Assembly (NCBI GenBank): GCA_020310875.1
Contig: CM035407.1
Span: 91,963,132-92,027,131, forward strand
DNA length: 64,000 bases
Reading direction: 5' to 3'
Origin: Ceratopteris richardii
Taxonomy: Eukaryota > Streptophyta > Polypodiopsida > Polypodiales > Pteridaceae
Shown: positions 1 to 25,970 of the stretch, piece after piece
Layout of the letters: each line of letters opens with the position of its first letter
Numbering within the stretch: the first letter of the stretch is position 1
The notes under the pieces: generated by a model
The model's database searches: none
What the model saw: the letters and a program-made list of their open reading frames with translations, nothing else
What the model was told of the DNA's origin: nothing
Translations under genes and position numbers: made by a program

Positions 1-668
1 CCCTTGTCATCGAAGCAATGTTGTATTTTTGTAATCCATTTTTTGTGAAAATACAAAGCATGAGATTCAAGATGAAGCGGAAGAGATTTTGGATACTGCT
101 AAGAAATACTCAGCCCATGACAAAGAACTAGTAACATGTAGACCGCATCCGTATCATGGTCATCGCCCATGAAAATTGGTGGCTTAAGGTCTTTCAAAAG
201 AGGAGGGAATATCCGTAACACTATCCCCCATGTGTTTACTAGTCTCCCTTGTGTCACTTCTAGGTGTGGTTGTTAGTACGTGTTTTGAGTGGATCTATGG
301 CTGTTCTCTAGGAGCTATGTGTGAGGAGACTTGGGTTTTAAAATTCACTAGTTGGGCCTTGAGTTGTTCAAATGAGGATGTCATACTACCCAAAAGAAGA
401 TTCTACTTTTTTCATTTACACTTGGTTTAGCTTGTGCAGGTATCTTTGTGTGTGTTTCATATGTTGGCAAAATCATTAAAAACATAGTAAATGGGCAACC
501 TTCCACTAAGGGAAGCCAAACTTGCAAGTCAAATCGATGGTCAAAATTTGGCCAAAGGCTGGTCAAACTGGTTAAATATGGTCAATTTTTGGGGGAAAAT
601 GTCTTTAGACATTCTTGTAGAGCTCAATGATGCTATACAATCATATATAACACGTGATTGGGTCAGTT
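1..668. other. Unassigned sequence at left edge
   Basis: No gene or element family is recognised here. A purine-rich stretch near 205-218 followed by non-coding sequence looks a little like a polypurine tract beside an LTR, but no partner repeat is in the window. Short open frames (60-71 codons) show no known motif. Confidence 0.4.
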
Positions 669-983
669 ATGTCTGCAATAGGCTAAGATGTTTGGTATGT
701 TGGTAGTGGGACAACCAAACATATTACCTCGTAACACAGTTTCTTCACTTCACTTGAGCCTTCTCCTGTAGGGAATACTATCACATGTGCCAACAACTCC
801 TCTTATCCTATCATGGGAGTTGGTAAGAGCATTTTGACTACTGCTGACGGTAGTTCTTTTACATTGTCGGATGCTTTAGTGTCAGGGATCAAGAAAAATC
901 TGTTATCAGTTTCAGCATTAGCCAAGATCGGCTTGGTTGTGAAATTTGTTGATGGCAGACGTACAGTTAATGATCTGTCAAAT

Positions 984-1139
984 GGCGACATCATTATTGC
1001 TTCTTGCATTTTATGTCGTTGGCTGTATAAGCTCATAGATTATGCAAAATCTGTTGAATCAGGCGACATCATTATTGCTTCTTGCATTTTATGTCGTTGG
1101 CTGTATAAGCTCATAGATTATGCAAAATTTGTGAATCAT
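984..1139 (+). repeat. 78-bp tandem duplication inside copia copy a
   Basis: Two nearly identical head-to-tail units begin at 984 and 1062 (period 78 bp, a multiple of three). The other family-1 copies in the window have a single unit. Confidence 0.9.
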
Positions 1140-3174
1140 TCAACATGTGAAGTTCAAGATTCTTAGGCTATGTCAGACGCAAAGCTTTGGCATGCACTCT
1201 TTGGTCAACTGAATTTTACTAGTTTGCTACGTGTGCAGAAATCTGAAATGGTGTCCTCTCTTCCTAAACTTGAGGCACCTGGTAAACACGTGTGTGAAAG
1301 CTACTCAGAAATTGAAGCCTTGTTCACAGTGATTTATGTGGTCCTATGCAAACACTTCTTTTGGGAACTGCCTTTACGTCGTGCCTTTCATTGATGATTT
1401 TTCCAAGCATGCATGGTATATCCATTGAAAGCGAAGTCCGAAGTGTTTATGTGCTTCAAACAGTTTTTGGTTTTGGCTGAAAATTTGTTGGCATGTGAAA
1501 TGGACACCCTCCGTTTTGATCAATGGAGAGGAATATATGTCTTTTGATTTTAATGCATTTTTGGCTGAACATGGGATAAAACATCAGTGTACATTGCCAT
1601 ATACACCTCAACAAAATGGAGTTTCTACAAGGAAGAACAAGTCACTCATGGAGATAGCGAGTTGTATGGTCAAGAGTCAGGCTTTACCACATAGTTTTTG
1701 GCTTGAAGCTTTGATGTGTGCAACATATTTACTTCATAAGTGTCCCACTAAAGCATTGGAGTCTATCACTCCATATGAGGCTTGACATGGTCGCAAGCCA
1801 TCCATTGCTCATCTGCATGTCTTTGGTTGTTTGGCATATGCATTAGTGCCTGAACAACAATGCAAGAAATTAGATGATAAAGTAGTGAAATGTATTTTTT
1901 GTTGGGTACAATTCTGAAAGCAAAGGCTATTGTCTGTATCATTCACAACCTAAACACATTTTGGTTAGCTTTGATGTTTTTGTGGCAAATGCAATTCAGC
2001 CATTACTTTCATGTACTAAGGAGCCGTCAGTTAGCTCCAAAGATGTGTATGACACTTTGCTTCCTCTTTTTACAAGTGGACAATCTAGTGCTGGTCCAAA
2101 TGAGGTATTTTCTTAGCCTTTGCAGGTTCCACATGATGATGCTTATCATTCCATTTCTGATGCAGATTTACATGATGCACTTGTTGATGAGAGGTCTCAT
2201 ATAGAGGAGGCAAAATGGTTGGTGTAGGCTTTACGAGATAGCAAATTAGATGCACCTCTGTCATATCCTACTCATTTAGGGTCTCATAGTGCTTCTTTTG
2301 CATCGGATTGCTATGCTATGGCTGCCTCTAGTCTTTGTGATGAGAATAAGCTTGTTTCACTTTATGAAGCACAAAATTGAGAAAATTGGATGGCTGCTAT
2401 GCAATCAGAATATGATGCTATTATGAAGAATGGTATCTGGTCTTTATGTGACTTGCCTCCTGACAAAAAGGCCATTGGCACTAAGTGGATATACAAGGTG
2501 AAGTGTAGTGTGATGGAACAATTGACAGGTATAAGGCTATGCTTATTGCAAAAGGTTATGCTCAAGAAAGAGGCATTGACTTTAATGAGACCTTTGCTCT
2601 TACATGCCGAACGACTACTGTTTGTAGCATCTATGCACTTGAAGCTCATCATGATTGGAATATACATCAGTTGGACATTAAAACTACATTTCTAAATGGT
2701 GACTTGCATGAAGAAGTGTATGTTTTTCAGCGCTATGGTTTTGTGTAGAAAGGGTATGAAAACAAAGTGTGTAGGTTGAAAAAGGCATTATATGGTTTGA
2801 AGTAAGCTCCGCGTGCTTGGTATGAAAGATACATGCCTACTTGATTGCACATGGTTTTGAGAATAGTCCGTTGAGAGCATCTTATATGTTAAGCATGCAA
2901 ATGATGTGCTTATGATCATTGTTGTCTATGTTGATGACATGTTGCTCACTGGTCCTAATGAGAAGCATATTGTTGATCTTAAGGCTGATTTGCATTTTTC
3001 ATTTGAGATGTCAGATTTGGGCATTTGCGTCATTATTTGGGCATTCAATTTATGCAAGTTGATGGTGGAATAGCTTTGTGGCAAACAAAATATATTGACA
3101 CATTATTGTAGCATTTTGGCCTTGAAGACTGCAAACCTATTGCCACTCCTATGGAAACAAGTTTACGGTTGAGT

Positions 3175-3288
3175 CTTCATGATGTTGGAGATGCAATTGA
3201 TGCTTTTCTCTATGAGCAGGTTGATGCTGTTCTTCATGATGTCGGAGATGCATTTGATGCTGTTCTCTATGAGCAGGTTGTTGGATGC
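3175..3288 (+). repeat. 57-bp tandem duplication inside copia copy a
   Basis: Two units begin at 3175 and 3232 (period 57 bp, 19 codons) in the reverse transcriptase to RNase H linker. The copy at 31519-49326 has one unit there. Confidence 0.85.
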
Positions 3289-3968
3289 TTGATTTACTTA
3301 TGCATTACTGCGTCAAATATTCAGTTTTTTGTCTCACAAATGAGCAGGTTTATGCATTGCCTAGGTGTCAAGCATTGGCAAGAAGTTAAGCGAATCTTTC
3401 GCTACTTGAGTGGTAGCCGGCTACTTGGATTGTTTTATCCCAAGGGGGGATCACTACCCCCATATCCACATGCTTTTTTCGACTTTGACTGGGCTGGTTG
3501 CTATGATACTCGTGTGTCCACCAATGGTTTTTGCTTCATGCTTCGTAGCTCATGTACATCTTGGTTGAGCATGAAGCAGCCTACTATGGCCACTTCTAGT
3601 TGTGAGGCTGAGTATAGGGAAGCTTTCACAGAGACTTTTGAGTATGTGTGGCCGAGACGCCTTATGGCTGATTTGGGTGTTGCTCAGTCTTCTTCCACCA
3701 CCATCTTTACTTACAGTCAGAGCGCATTGGCAGTCGTGATGAACCCTGTTTAGGGAGGGAGAGATTCCCTCCAGGAGAGATCGATTTGTCATATGTGCCC
3801 ACACATGAGAACGTTGCATACTTTTTTCACAAAGGCTCTGCCTAGGGAGAAGTTTGAAGCTTTCCCCAAAGCTTTGGGCTTACTTCCTTTTGTGGATTGA
3901 TACCACATAGCTTGGCACTTCCTTATACATGAGTGCGAGCTCCTTGTTCACGGGTCCCAGGGGGGATT

Positions 3969-4197
3969 TGTTGATATATTTCGGTAGTGATGTGTGTGAA
4001 AATACTAGGACCGTCAGGGCACTTTTTTCTTTAGGAGGTTCCCCCCCCCCTCTCTCGGTTTGTATATATGCCTATAACCCTAACGGGTTACTTAATCTTT
4101 GTACATTCTCTTGGTAATACATTCAGTATTGTGTTGTGCTCCAAGCTTCTTCTTCCTTGGGCTGTTCTCGGTCTTCTGTAGACCTAAAACTCCAGCA
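3969..4197 (+). repeat. 3' LTR of copia family 1, copy a
   Basis: The LTR starts TGTTGATATA just after a G-rich polypurine tract (about 3958-3966) and ends in CA at 4197, giving 229 bp. It matches, in reverse complement, the LTRs at 31519-31749 and 50060-50289. It contains a C-rich run near 4040. Confidence 0.88.
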
Positions 4198-4632
4198 TGG
4201 ACAACTTGTATTGGAACGTCTCTAATTTTTGGGATGACACAATTAATATGTTTGAAGAAAGAAGGATTATGGGGGTGCATGACTCGTTGCAAAGAACTTT
4301 TGTAGGCTACACAAAAATCATGTTTGATACTACTATTGTATCTCCCCTCCAAGTTTTGGTCTCTTTGGGATTGAAAGTAGAATAGATACTTGGACGGAAA
4401 GACATCTTTCTCGTATTGAGAAAGTTGTTTGGAGAATGTTTTCCATGATTAAAAAAAAGAGACAAGCTACCCGTTTAGGTGGAAGCTACTACCTTTTGTT
4501 ATTGCCTAAGCAATTAGGCATCCAACCCGAAGGCGCAATGACCCACTTGCAAGGGCTTATTTTTAAACTATCTTTTGTAACCTCAAGAATTCGAATGTAA
4601 TGAAATTTGTGGAGCATGGCTCCTTACACATG

Positions 4633-4638
<6 letters not shown>
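4198..4638 (+). other. Non-coding stretch with one unrecognised open frame
   Basis: A frame without stops runs from about 4328 to a TAA at 4597-4599 (about 90 codons). It reads as a basic, protein-like sequence including TWTERHLSRIEK and LPKQLGIQPEG. An adjacent frame from 4197 (about 62 codons) also looks partly protein-like. I recognise neither. They may be a decayed gene or transposon fragment. No splice-compatible link to the downstream carboxypeptidase exons is apparent. Confidence 0.3.

Positions 4639-4706
<68 letters not shown>
4639..4706. repeat. (CA)n microsatellite
   Basis: Dinucleotide CA repeat with one AAATA interruption near 4669. Open frames across it on both strands are products of the repeat. 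Confidence 0.97.
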
Positions 4707-4707
<1 letters not shown>

Positions 4708-5188
4708 AGAAAGCAAAGTAAAATTTGCCTCTTTGATGACAACACATACAGAGTGTTTTGCTGCAGTTCTTGCTTTCAGCAGTACAACTGCTCACTGCAG
4801 TTGAGGTTCAAAGTTCTGCTTTTCATTAAAGTGTCCTTCAAACTCTTTGGGAAATGGGGGGCTTAAAAGAGAATAATAATTGAGGGAGAAGCCAAATAGA
4901 GCATTACACTTGGGCTACATTTAGGGAGTTTAGAAAAGAGGATCCAACCAAGAGAATCTTGGAATCCTTGGGATTGTTTTCATGTATTTTTTAAAGTAAC
5001 TTGATTTTTTTTTTTTTTGTTGTTTTTATTGATTCATCTTTCTGTTCTTGTTCTTGCTTTTGTTCACCTTTTCTCTCCAGAAGAAAGAAGTTCCATTTTT
5101 CTTTGATGTGCTTCTGTCAGCCTCTTCTTTTTCTTGCAAGGGTAGAGGTGAGGTACTGGAACATAAACAATGAAATGCATCTTTGCAG

Positions 5189-18411
<13,223 letters not shown>

Positions 18412-18669
18412 TCATGTTTTTGTAGCCTGGGGAGTCAACAAAGATAGAAAGATGAGCATGATGGAGATATTTTGATGTTAGGCCTGACATACAGGAACCA
18501 CTAATTAGGATAGTGGGGTTGTCGCTCTTCCACAGGAAGCAGGTTATATAGATGTGGTGACTTCGGTCAACACAAACAATAGGGATTCTTATTTCTTTTT
18601 GTGGATATCGGGAATATATTTGCAGGAGATGGACCTGGCTGAGTGATATAATTGGGATTTTATATGATT
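18412..18669 (+). other. Probable 3' untranslated region and downstream sequence
   Basis: Non-coding sequence following the carboxypeptidase stop. No firm polyadenylation signal can be chosen. It runs into the degenerate repeat that begins near 18670. Confidence 0.45.
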
Positions 18670-18900
18670 GCTTTCAAGTAATAAGATATAATTTGTATGG
18701 TTAGATTGACAGTGTTGATCTCATGATGTTGGCTACATATAATCAGGCTTTTCTATGATTGACAATATTTCGGCTAATAAGATAAAAATTATCTGGTTAG
18801 ATTGGCAGTTTTAGTATCATCATCGACAATATCTCGGCTAATAAGATATAAACTATATGGTTAGATTGGCAGTGCTACTCTCATGATGTTGGCTATATTC
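18670..18900. repeat. Degenerate tandem repeat, about three units
   Basis: Three imperfect copies (starting near 18677, 18772 and 18838) of a unit containing TAATAAGATATAA, TGGTTAGATTGGCAGT and, in two of them, TCATGATGTTGGCTA. Spacing is about 65-95 bp. It lies in or just after the carboxypeptidase 3' end. Confidence 0.75.
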
Positions 18901-20674
18901 ATTTGAATCCTTAACCGTCCTTTTCATATTGAGTGGAGTTTTAATATATGGCTAGCAAATCCGCACATTTAGAGCCGTTCTATATGCACTGGTGAAGCCT
19001 ATCACTGAGGCTGTTGGAATGCCGACTAAAAAAATATCACGTATATGACTCGTACAATTGGACATGAATAGTGGTAGGAGGCCACTATGGATTGATTGAT
19101 ATTCATCGCTAACCTTCATAAATAATGAAGAACCATCATGGAATGGTTCTTATTCAGGAATTCGGCTTCTCTCTCTCATCTAAATATGGCTGATATAAAA
19201 AATGACATTCTCAAAGAGCTATGCGGGGATTGTAAATAGATCCTTTGGGTGTTGTACTCACCATCCTATATTGGCTGGTTTGAAGGGCATTCTTTGATTT
19301 TTGAGGTTCTTGATAAGCCTACCATTGGACATGCTTGTAAGGACAAGGGTCCTTAGGGACCAAGGTCCTAAGCTCGGGGAGCCAAAGTCCTAGTAGGAAA
19401 TTTTTAGGGTTTTTAGAGTCGCCATATGAAGGGTACTGGACCTTCGAGAGGATTTTAGAGCTACGGAGGGTAAGGCCTATTTGGAGGATGGGATGTGAGT
19501 CACATGTATGAATTGGAAAAGTTTCCCTCATACTTGGTATGACAATATCACGTATCTTGGGAAAGGAGATACATGCTTGGGAGCCGCACTCCGCATCTTT
19601 AGAGCAAAAAAGAAAGGAGTTCATGGTCTTGGTGGTTGTGCAGGTGTTTTTGCAGAACTCTTCTCGGCGAAAGAATCCACAGCTCATTCAAGACATCAAC
19701 CACACAAGACTGTTTCATTCTAATTTTTTCCTAGATTTCTAACCATGGTCGAGCATGATTTTGAACCAATTCTGGTTTGAGCTTGAACTCAAATGGCCTT
19801 GTACAAAGGAAATCAGTGCTCTGGATTTGGAAGTCACTGGTTTAGAGGACGCAAAAGGAATCATCTTGGAATATATTCAAAAACTGAGTGTTCCTCAAGT
19901 GATTCCAATGGATCCACCAATTCATGACGAAACTCAACCATCATCCAATTATTGGCCTTTGCTCAAGCAAGAAAACGAAATGGAAAATCAAGATTTTGAA
20001 CCCAACAAAGTACCATGGAACAATGGCTGTACATAGAACGGCCACTATTGAGCTACGGATAAGTGGGAATAGCTTCTACTTATGTAACATAAATGACGAT
20101 AAACAAAAGGTACCACATGCCAAATAACTAGCCTTAACGCAAGATCAAACGAGATAAAATAAAACATAGTACATGGATTGATTTCACGTACTTATTTATA
20201 ACACTTTTATACCTCTTGATGATCACGCACATGCTGGATGCATGGTTTTGTTATAGCAACATGATCTCACATTGCAAAATTACGTAGTCGAGTATGATGA
20301 GATACTTTTGAAGATTCCAAGTCATGTTTTGGAGTTCTTGTAGATCCATAAATTTGTGCTTGGATTGAGGAGCAGTTTACGCTCTTTGGTGTGTAAGGAG
20401 CATTTTACCATCCTCAATGAGATAGAGGAGTTATCTTTAGTGTTGGAAAATGGTTTATCCTCAAGAGTACAACCAAGTGCAAAGGACATTTTGGACTAGG
20501 TATGATAAATTATCTCCTTCTGTTCTTCAAGTTAAATAAATTTATGCTATGCAAACCTTTAAGAAAGTGTTATGCTTCTACAAGAACTAAGGATAATCTA
20601 CAAATTAACTAGCCTAATCTAGAGAACTATCTCAAGATCATAACTAAACCCACAAGGGGTGAGAAATGCACATA
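18901..20674. other. Unassigned AT-rich sequence
   Basis: No recognised gene. The longest + strand open frame with protein-like composition is 19755-20036 (93 codons), followed by non-coding sequence. A frame at 19508-19723 has no family signature. This may be decayed repeat DNA. Confidence 0.4.
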
Positions 20675-20700
20675 CCCCCCCCCCCCCCCCCCCCCCCCCC
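20675..20700. repeat. Poly(C) run of 26
   Basis: Uninterrupted C homopolymer in AT-rich sequence. Confidence 0.95.
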
Positions 20701-23700
20701 AAACGAACTCCACCCATATATATACCTTTAGGCCAAGGGGGTGCATGTTCTTGGACACTCCCAAGTGTCCCCTCAAGTGTCCCTAAAAGGAGTTGCAAGA
20801 TGCTATGAAAAGGATTGACTTAGTAATCAACATAGTTGAAGTCAAGACTTAGTTAATCCAAAAATGCCTTGTTGATAATACAACCGGGTGAATCAATCTC
20901 TAAAGTTAAGGATGAATTCTAGATTGATATTCTAGGAGTCTCAAGAGATTGGAAAAGAGATAAATTTAGCAATCAACTTAGTTGAAGTATCATTATTTTT
21001 GGAGTGAAGTAAAACATCATCCAACCGTTATAAAGCTCAATGGCTTTAGACACCAATGTTCAATACCACACTATAGTTTGGTGTTCAGGTGATGGTTTAA
21101 CTTAACTCTAAGATTTTTAGGGAAATTATGACTATCTCCCATAAAGATTGATAGAGTACTTCAAAACCTTTACTTAAATAAATCTATGAAGACTTAAAGT
21201 TTTGAATCTCATAGCATTTGACTTAAGTCAGTTTAGTGTCTTAGAAGTTGAATTGGTTATACATAGTTTCAATTCATCCCTCCCACTTCTCTAAACCTTG
21301 GATTTGGCTATGAAAAAGGATATTCGAGTCATTTCTAGACCAGGTCCGGTCAAATGGAATAGGTAACTAAATTAAACATCATAGATGGATGTTCTATATA
21401 AAACCCATTCAATTTTAGAAGGCACTTGAGTTTAAGAGGAATCATTTATCCATTGAGTATTGCTCAAAGATCAATACTCATTGTAATGGATGGAGAAAGA
21501 TTCTTTTTCTTTAAAATAGTTTGAATAAACTCTTGATTTTTTTCTTGAGGGGGTTAAGAATTGCCTATAGTTTTGACAATTCCCCTGAAGTTAAGTCTTT
21601 GAAAAAATGTCCTAAGGTGGTTCATTTGGATTGGCTTTGATGCAAGTTGTAGTTGGTTGCAAGGAAGTGAATGAAACACTTCTACATTCTACCATGACTC
21701 TAAAGCCTACTTGGATGTAGTAGTCCTCTAGCTAGGAAAGGAGTCAGCAAAAGTCAAAGTGAAATTTAGTAGAAAACATTGAAGTTAGATGTTTTTGGTC
21801 AACATGAACATTGCCAAATCCATGCACCAATGGTTCACAAAAAGGATCCATACAACAAATTAGTTGGAAATGCTTAGAATCCACCTACTTCATAGGTTTG
21901 TGCTATGGATGCCTAGTTCACGCACAACAAAACATTGAATTAGGCATGGATATTTTAGATCCATCCTTTTCATTCTATCCATACTTTGCATCGAATTCAA
22001 TCCCTCATATGCAAAGCCAGATGGTCTTTAGAATGATTAGGATAGGGATCAATCCTCACATGGATTCCCCTCTTTAGATCCAATCTGGGATTGAATCTCC
22101 TATTGATAAAAAGGTGAATCAGAGAGATGGAGTCATGATCGACGAGATTGGTCATGAGGCATAGGGGAATACGCCACATGAACCCTCAGAGTTCTACGAG
22201 AAACCCTTGGAAAAGTATCTCCAAGAATAGGCCTTCAACCCTTGAGTTATTTAAATCATTTGAGCTCCCATTTGAAGGGTTTTAACCTTGGGGCTAATTT
22301 ATCCTATGGTTCAACCATAATCTTAGGAGAAGCTTCTCCTAATGCATTGTGGGGTTTACATGAGAGGAGTAGACTCATTTGATTAAGTATCCATGTGATA
22401 CCATGTGGTTGGACCTTAAGCAAGTGTCCATACGAAAATGCATAAACTTGAGTCAAGGTATTGTGTGGTACTGCCAACTAAGTGCTTTATCCTAGATTAA
22501 CTTAGTTGAACTTTTCTTGCTTAAAAGGATCTTTCCAAGTTCTTTCTCTTCATAAATTTGTGTAATATTTATGATAACGAACTACAAAATCCTTACTTGA
22601 AAGTCTCATAACTTAAATGAGACTATATTAATCTTATTGAAAACCTTTATGAAGATTTTGCAAAGTATTTTCATCTACACGATCTTCAAAATTTTTGGTT
22701 AATTGATACTTGAAGTCCTGGTCATATTCTTGACAATCATATACTCCACCTTTAACTATGAAGTTTCAATTCCCATTGGGATTGAATTTCACTTCAAGTC
22801 ATGAGCCCAAGGCTAAAAGATACCTATCATCTCAAGGTCTGATGTCCCATACCATCGTTCTTACATTAATGTGAATATAAAGTATAGTGTACCATACAAC
22901 CATATTTCATATCCAACCTTGATGTGTGGATGATATTTATCTTAAAGTACAAAAGCTTTATCTATCTGTAGAGTACTTTTTTGCTCAAATCTGTTTTACA
23001 AGAATTTGAAGTCAAGGAATTACATGTATGCTTTCCATCTTGCTTAGGTTTCTATGGCTTCCAATGTAAGATCATTCCATGATCTTAATTATCCCATGCT
23101 TATATTGGAAGCTCCAAAACTTTTGATGGAATAAACATCCAACCTTATTTTCTAAGGTTTTGAGTGTGATTCCAAGTGCCTTGAATTATGTTCAAGATCT
23201 AGTTAGTCCTTTCTCAAGAAACTTGTAGTGATAAGGGTTTATTCTCTCAAAATCCCCTTAAGGATAGGTAAATATAAGTTTCAGTTTCCACACACTTAAT
23301 TACCGTTTATCACAATTGCATATTACATATTTGGAAGTCAAACTTCTATCTCTCGTTCTTACTTCCCTTTAAAGAAGTTATAGAATTTAGCATGCTCTAT
23401 TCAACCTTGTGGTTTGTAGTCACCTTTTCAAAGTCTTTTGTGACCTTGATGGGACCCAATACAAGCTTTAGCATGCCGTGAAGTCACTTTCTCAGCAACT
23501 CCTTTGCTTAATTTAACATCTTATAACCTAAAATTTGTTCTTCTACCATGTCATTTTCATCCATGATTCTATACTCATGGAATCAATTGTACGAATTATG
23601 ATAAATTTTGTTATTTTCTTCCTCTCTTCAAAGAGTTTTCATCCTAAAAAACTATAAAGTCTGTGGCTTCATTCATAACGAGAGAGTCGTTGTTACGAAT

Positions 23701-25669
23701 TTTCCCATCATTCTACTATTCAACCAATATTATACTTGTTTGAACCTTGAAAGTATCAAGAAGATGTACTAGAAATGAATTCTTGGTTTGATATTCAATA
23801 AAACATCTTCTAGAGGTAGCTCAGAGACCACCTATCCTAATATATTTATGATTTTCTTCTTTATTTTTGGGAAATTCTTATGTTCTCCAAAATACACGTT
23901 CATGTCCATTTGTGTTAGGAGAGGTGGCTTTATCTTCAAGGCTAATAAAAGCATAAGAGTATGGACTTTGAAGATGTTCTAGTGGCACAATTATGATGAA
24001 ATAGGAAGATCTTTCCATTTCAATTTTGTACCATTTAGAACTTTGAAGTTCCTTCCACTAAGTACATTTGCATTTCTTAAAGAAAACTTGTGTTGGCTTT
24101 CATGTTGAGATGCAAATCTCTTGAATGAACGAAGCCTTAAAATAGCTTGGAAACTCTTCCAAGATGAGGGAACTTTTAAAGTATCATGATAACTTTGAGT
24201 ATTTTGCAGCATTCTTGTTGGTGAAAGTAAAATTAGATTGAACTTTCGATGCTTGATTTAAGTTCAATTGTTCATGCCCCACTTCCATCATTATCTTTGA
24301 TGGATCCAAATGAGAGGTGTGTATGATGAAAATTTGAAATCTGTATTGGGGTGCTAACCTGATTGGAATAGATGGAAAATCATACAAGAGAGTAAAATCT
24401 CTTTTAAATTAGTTCCATTTCCCTTCTTTAGAACCTTTTCAATGGATCTCCTCTAAGTGTGTTTTGACTTAGAAAATTATTGATTCTCTATAGGCCCTTT
24501 CTAAGTTATCAAAGAACTTAGACACATTAGGGTACTAACTCCTTCATGTATGTATTGATTCCTCACCAACTACTTGTTAAGGGAAACTTCCAACTTATTT
24601 CTTATTGCCTTACTAAGCAAAACATGCTCATTACTTAATGTAAAATTTACATTAAGTGTAATTATCAATTTGAGGAGGAATCTCTAGGTGTTTAAGTTGC
24701 AAAATCTAGGTAGCATGATTTTGCAAATACCTTGGCTTTTTCTTCTTCCCAAAGGTCTTGCTACCCTTGAAAAGTAAATGATCTATTGGGTAATATATTT
24801 ACTTAACTGTTCTCATCTTGAAAGTAAAAAGTGAATTCTTAACACATGTACTTACATGCAAATGAATGTGTTTGCATGGCATCAATGAGTTTGTTGCTTT
24901 TATTATGCTTTGCATAATAGAAGCAACATGTTTTTGTATCCCTTTTTTGTACACAAACGTGTGTTTTTGTATCATTTTTTTGTACACAAACATGTGATTC
25001 CCTTCAATGCATCATTATGTTAATGCACATGAGTTTGTGCATTTAAACTAATTCTAATGAAAAGTACACTTGATTTGTGCATAATGGAAAGCCTTAGATT
25101 TGAATTTGGTGCATTAAAACCATGCCTTTGCCTCAACAAAATGCACATACACCCTTTCTCTTTATTGCAACAATACATGCAAGTGCTTGAAGTGGAAAAT
25201 CAATTTCCAATGCCTATATGAATTAAGGTGCTTGATTTCCTTTCAAACTATGCATATTTGCCTCTTTGAAGCTTAAAATATCTTATCTTTGCATGCTCCT
25301 TTGGATTAAATAATCAATTGAAGTCCTATCTCAAGGTTCAATTATGTATATGTGCAAAGATTATGGAAACTAAGGCGAACAAACATCAACATAACTTTCT
25401 TAAAAAATTACTTAGCTTTGCAATAAACTTCATCCTTCCTTTATCCATTGCAAAGAGCCAATCTTCTTCAAATGAAGCAAGACATGTCCTCCTTCATTTC
25501 TTCCATGATTTGTTGAGGAAAATTCCCAAACTCCTGGTCCCTTACTTTAATGATGTGGGAAGTCATCCAAATATCTCCATTGGATAACTTTGAGTATAAC
25601 AAATCTACACCAAAGAGGAACAAAGGTATGCTATTGGGTTTGGGTGCCTTAGATTTCCTTTTGTATGTG
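20701..25669. other. Unassigned AT-rich sequence
   Basis: About 5 kb without a recognised gene, RNA or element; open frames stay under about 90 codons and look random. A TATA-like sequence (TCTATATAAAACCC) near 21393-21406, followed by a transcript-leader-like stretch and a G-rich purine tract near 21545, could mark an old LTR, but no second copy is visible in the window. Confidence 0.45.
24926..24996. repeat. Two-unit tandem repeat of about 35 bp
   Basis: Two consecutive units of GTTTTTGTATC, a T run, then TGTACACAAAC. Confidence 0.8.
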
Positions 25670-25674
25670 GAAGA

Positions 25675-25970
25675 TGAAGTATTTTGATGGTGATGCACCA
25701 CAGTGCGCTCTCCTTCTCGAGAGCTCTACGATGATATGCTTGGAGTACAAAACCGAGCTCCTAAGGCCGCACACAGTACTCCGCACAGAGGCTTAGAATA
25801 CGCAGAAAACACAGTACACAGGGAACAGGAAGACAGACTTCTTAGGTCTTGCAAATGCGGTCGAACTTACAGTCTGTGATTGACCAGACCACTATATGTT
25901 TTATTAAAGAACATATAAAAAGAAGTGTCCGGTGGCCATTTGGCCTTTCACATGGACACTAACGGTAACA
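25675..25970 (-). repeat. 3' LTR of copia family 2
   Basis: 296 bp, TG...CA bounded on both strands, ending AACGGTAACA beside the polypurine tract (25971-25986 in reverse complement). Confidence 0.88.

Larger units (their letters stand above)
669..4197 (+). mobile_element. Ty1/copia fossil, family 1, copy a (5'-truncated)
   Basis: This is a 5'-truncated copia element on the + strand. Decayed coding sequence follows copia order: protease edge and GAG-pre-integrase region (about 0.7-1.3 kb), integrase (about 1.4-1.9 kb), reverse transcriptase (about 2.4-3.2 kb) and RNase H (about 3.3-3.8 kb), then a short 3' untranslated part and a 3' LTR. Family membership follows from close matching with the minus-strand copies at 31519-49326 and 50060-64000. 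No gag and no 5' LTR are present. The coding part is broken many times (clearly more than ten), so this is an old copy. Whether it lies in an intron of the carboxypeptidase gene downstream cannot be decided, because the gene's 5' exons are not in view. Confidence 0.9.

Noticed and set aside
4563-4866. Cys-Val and Thr-His repeat frames
   Set aside because: Products of the (CA)n microsatellite.
21393-21406. TATA box of a host promoter
   Set aside because: No coding exon or recognisable transcript follows within several kb; an old LTR or chance is as likely.
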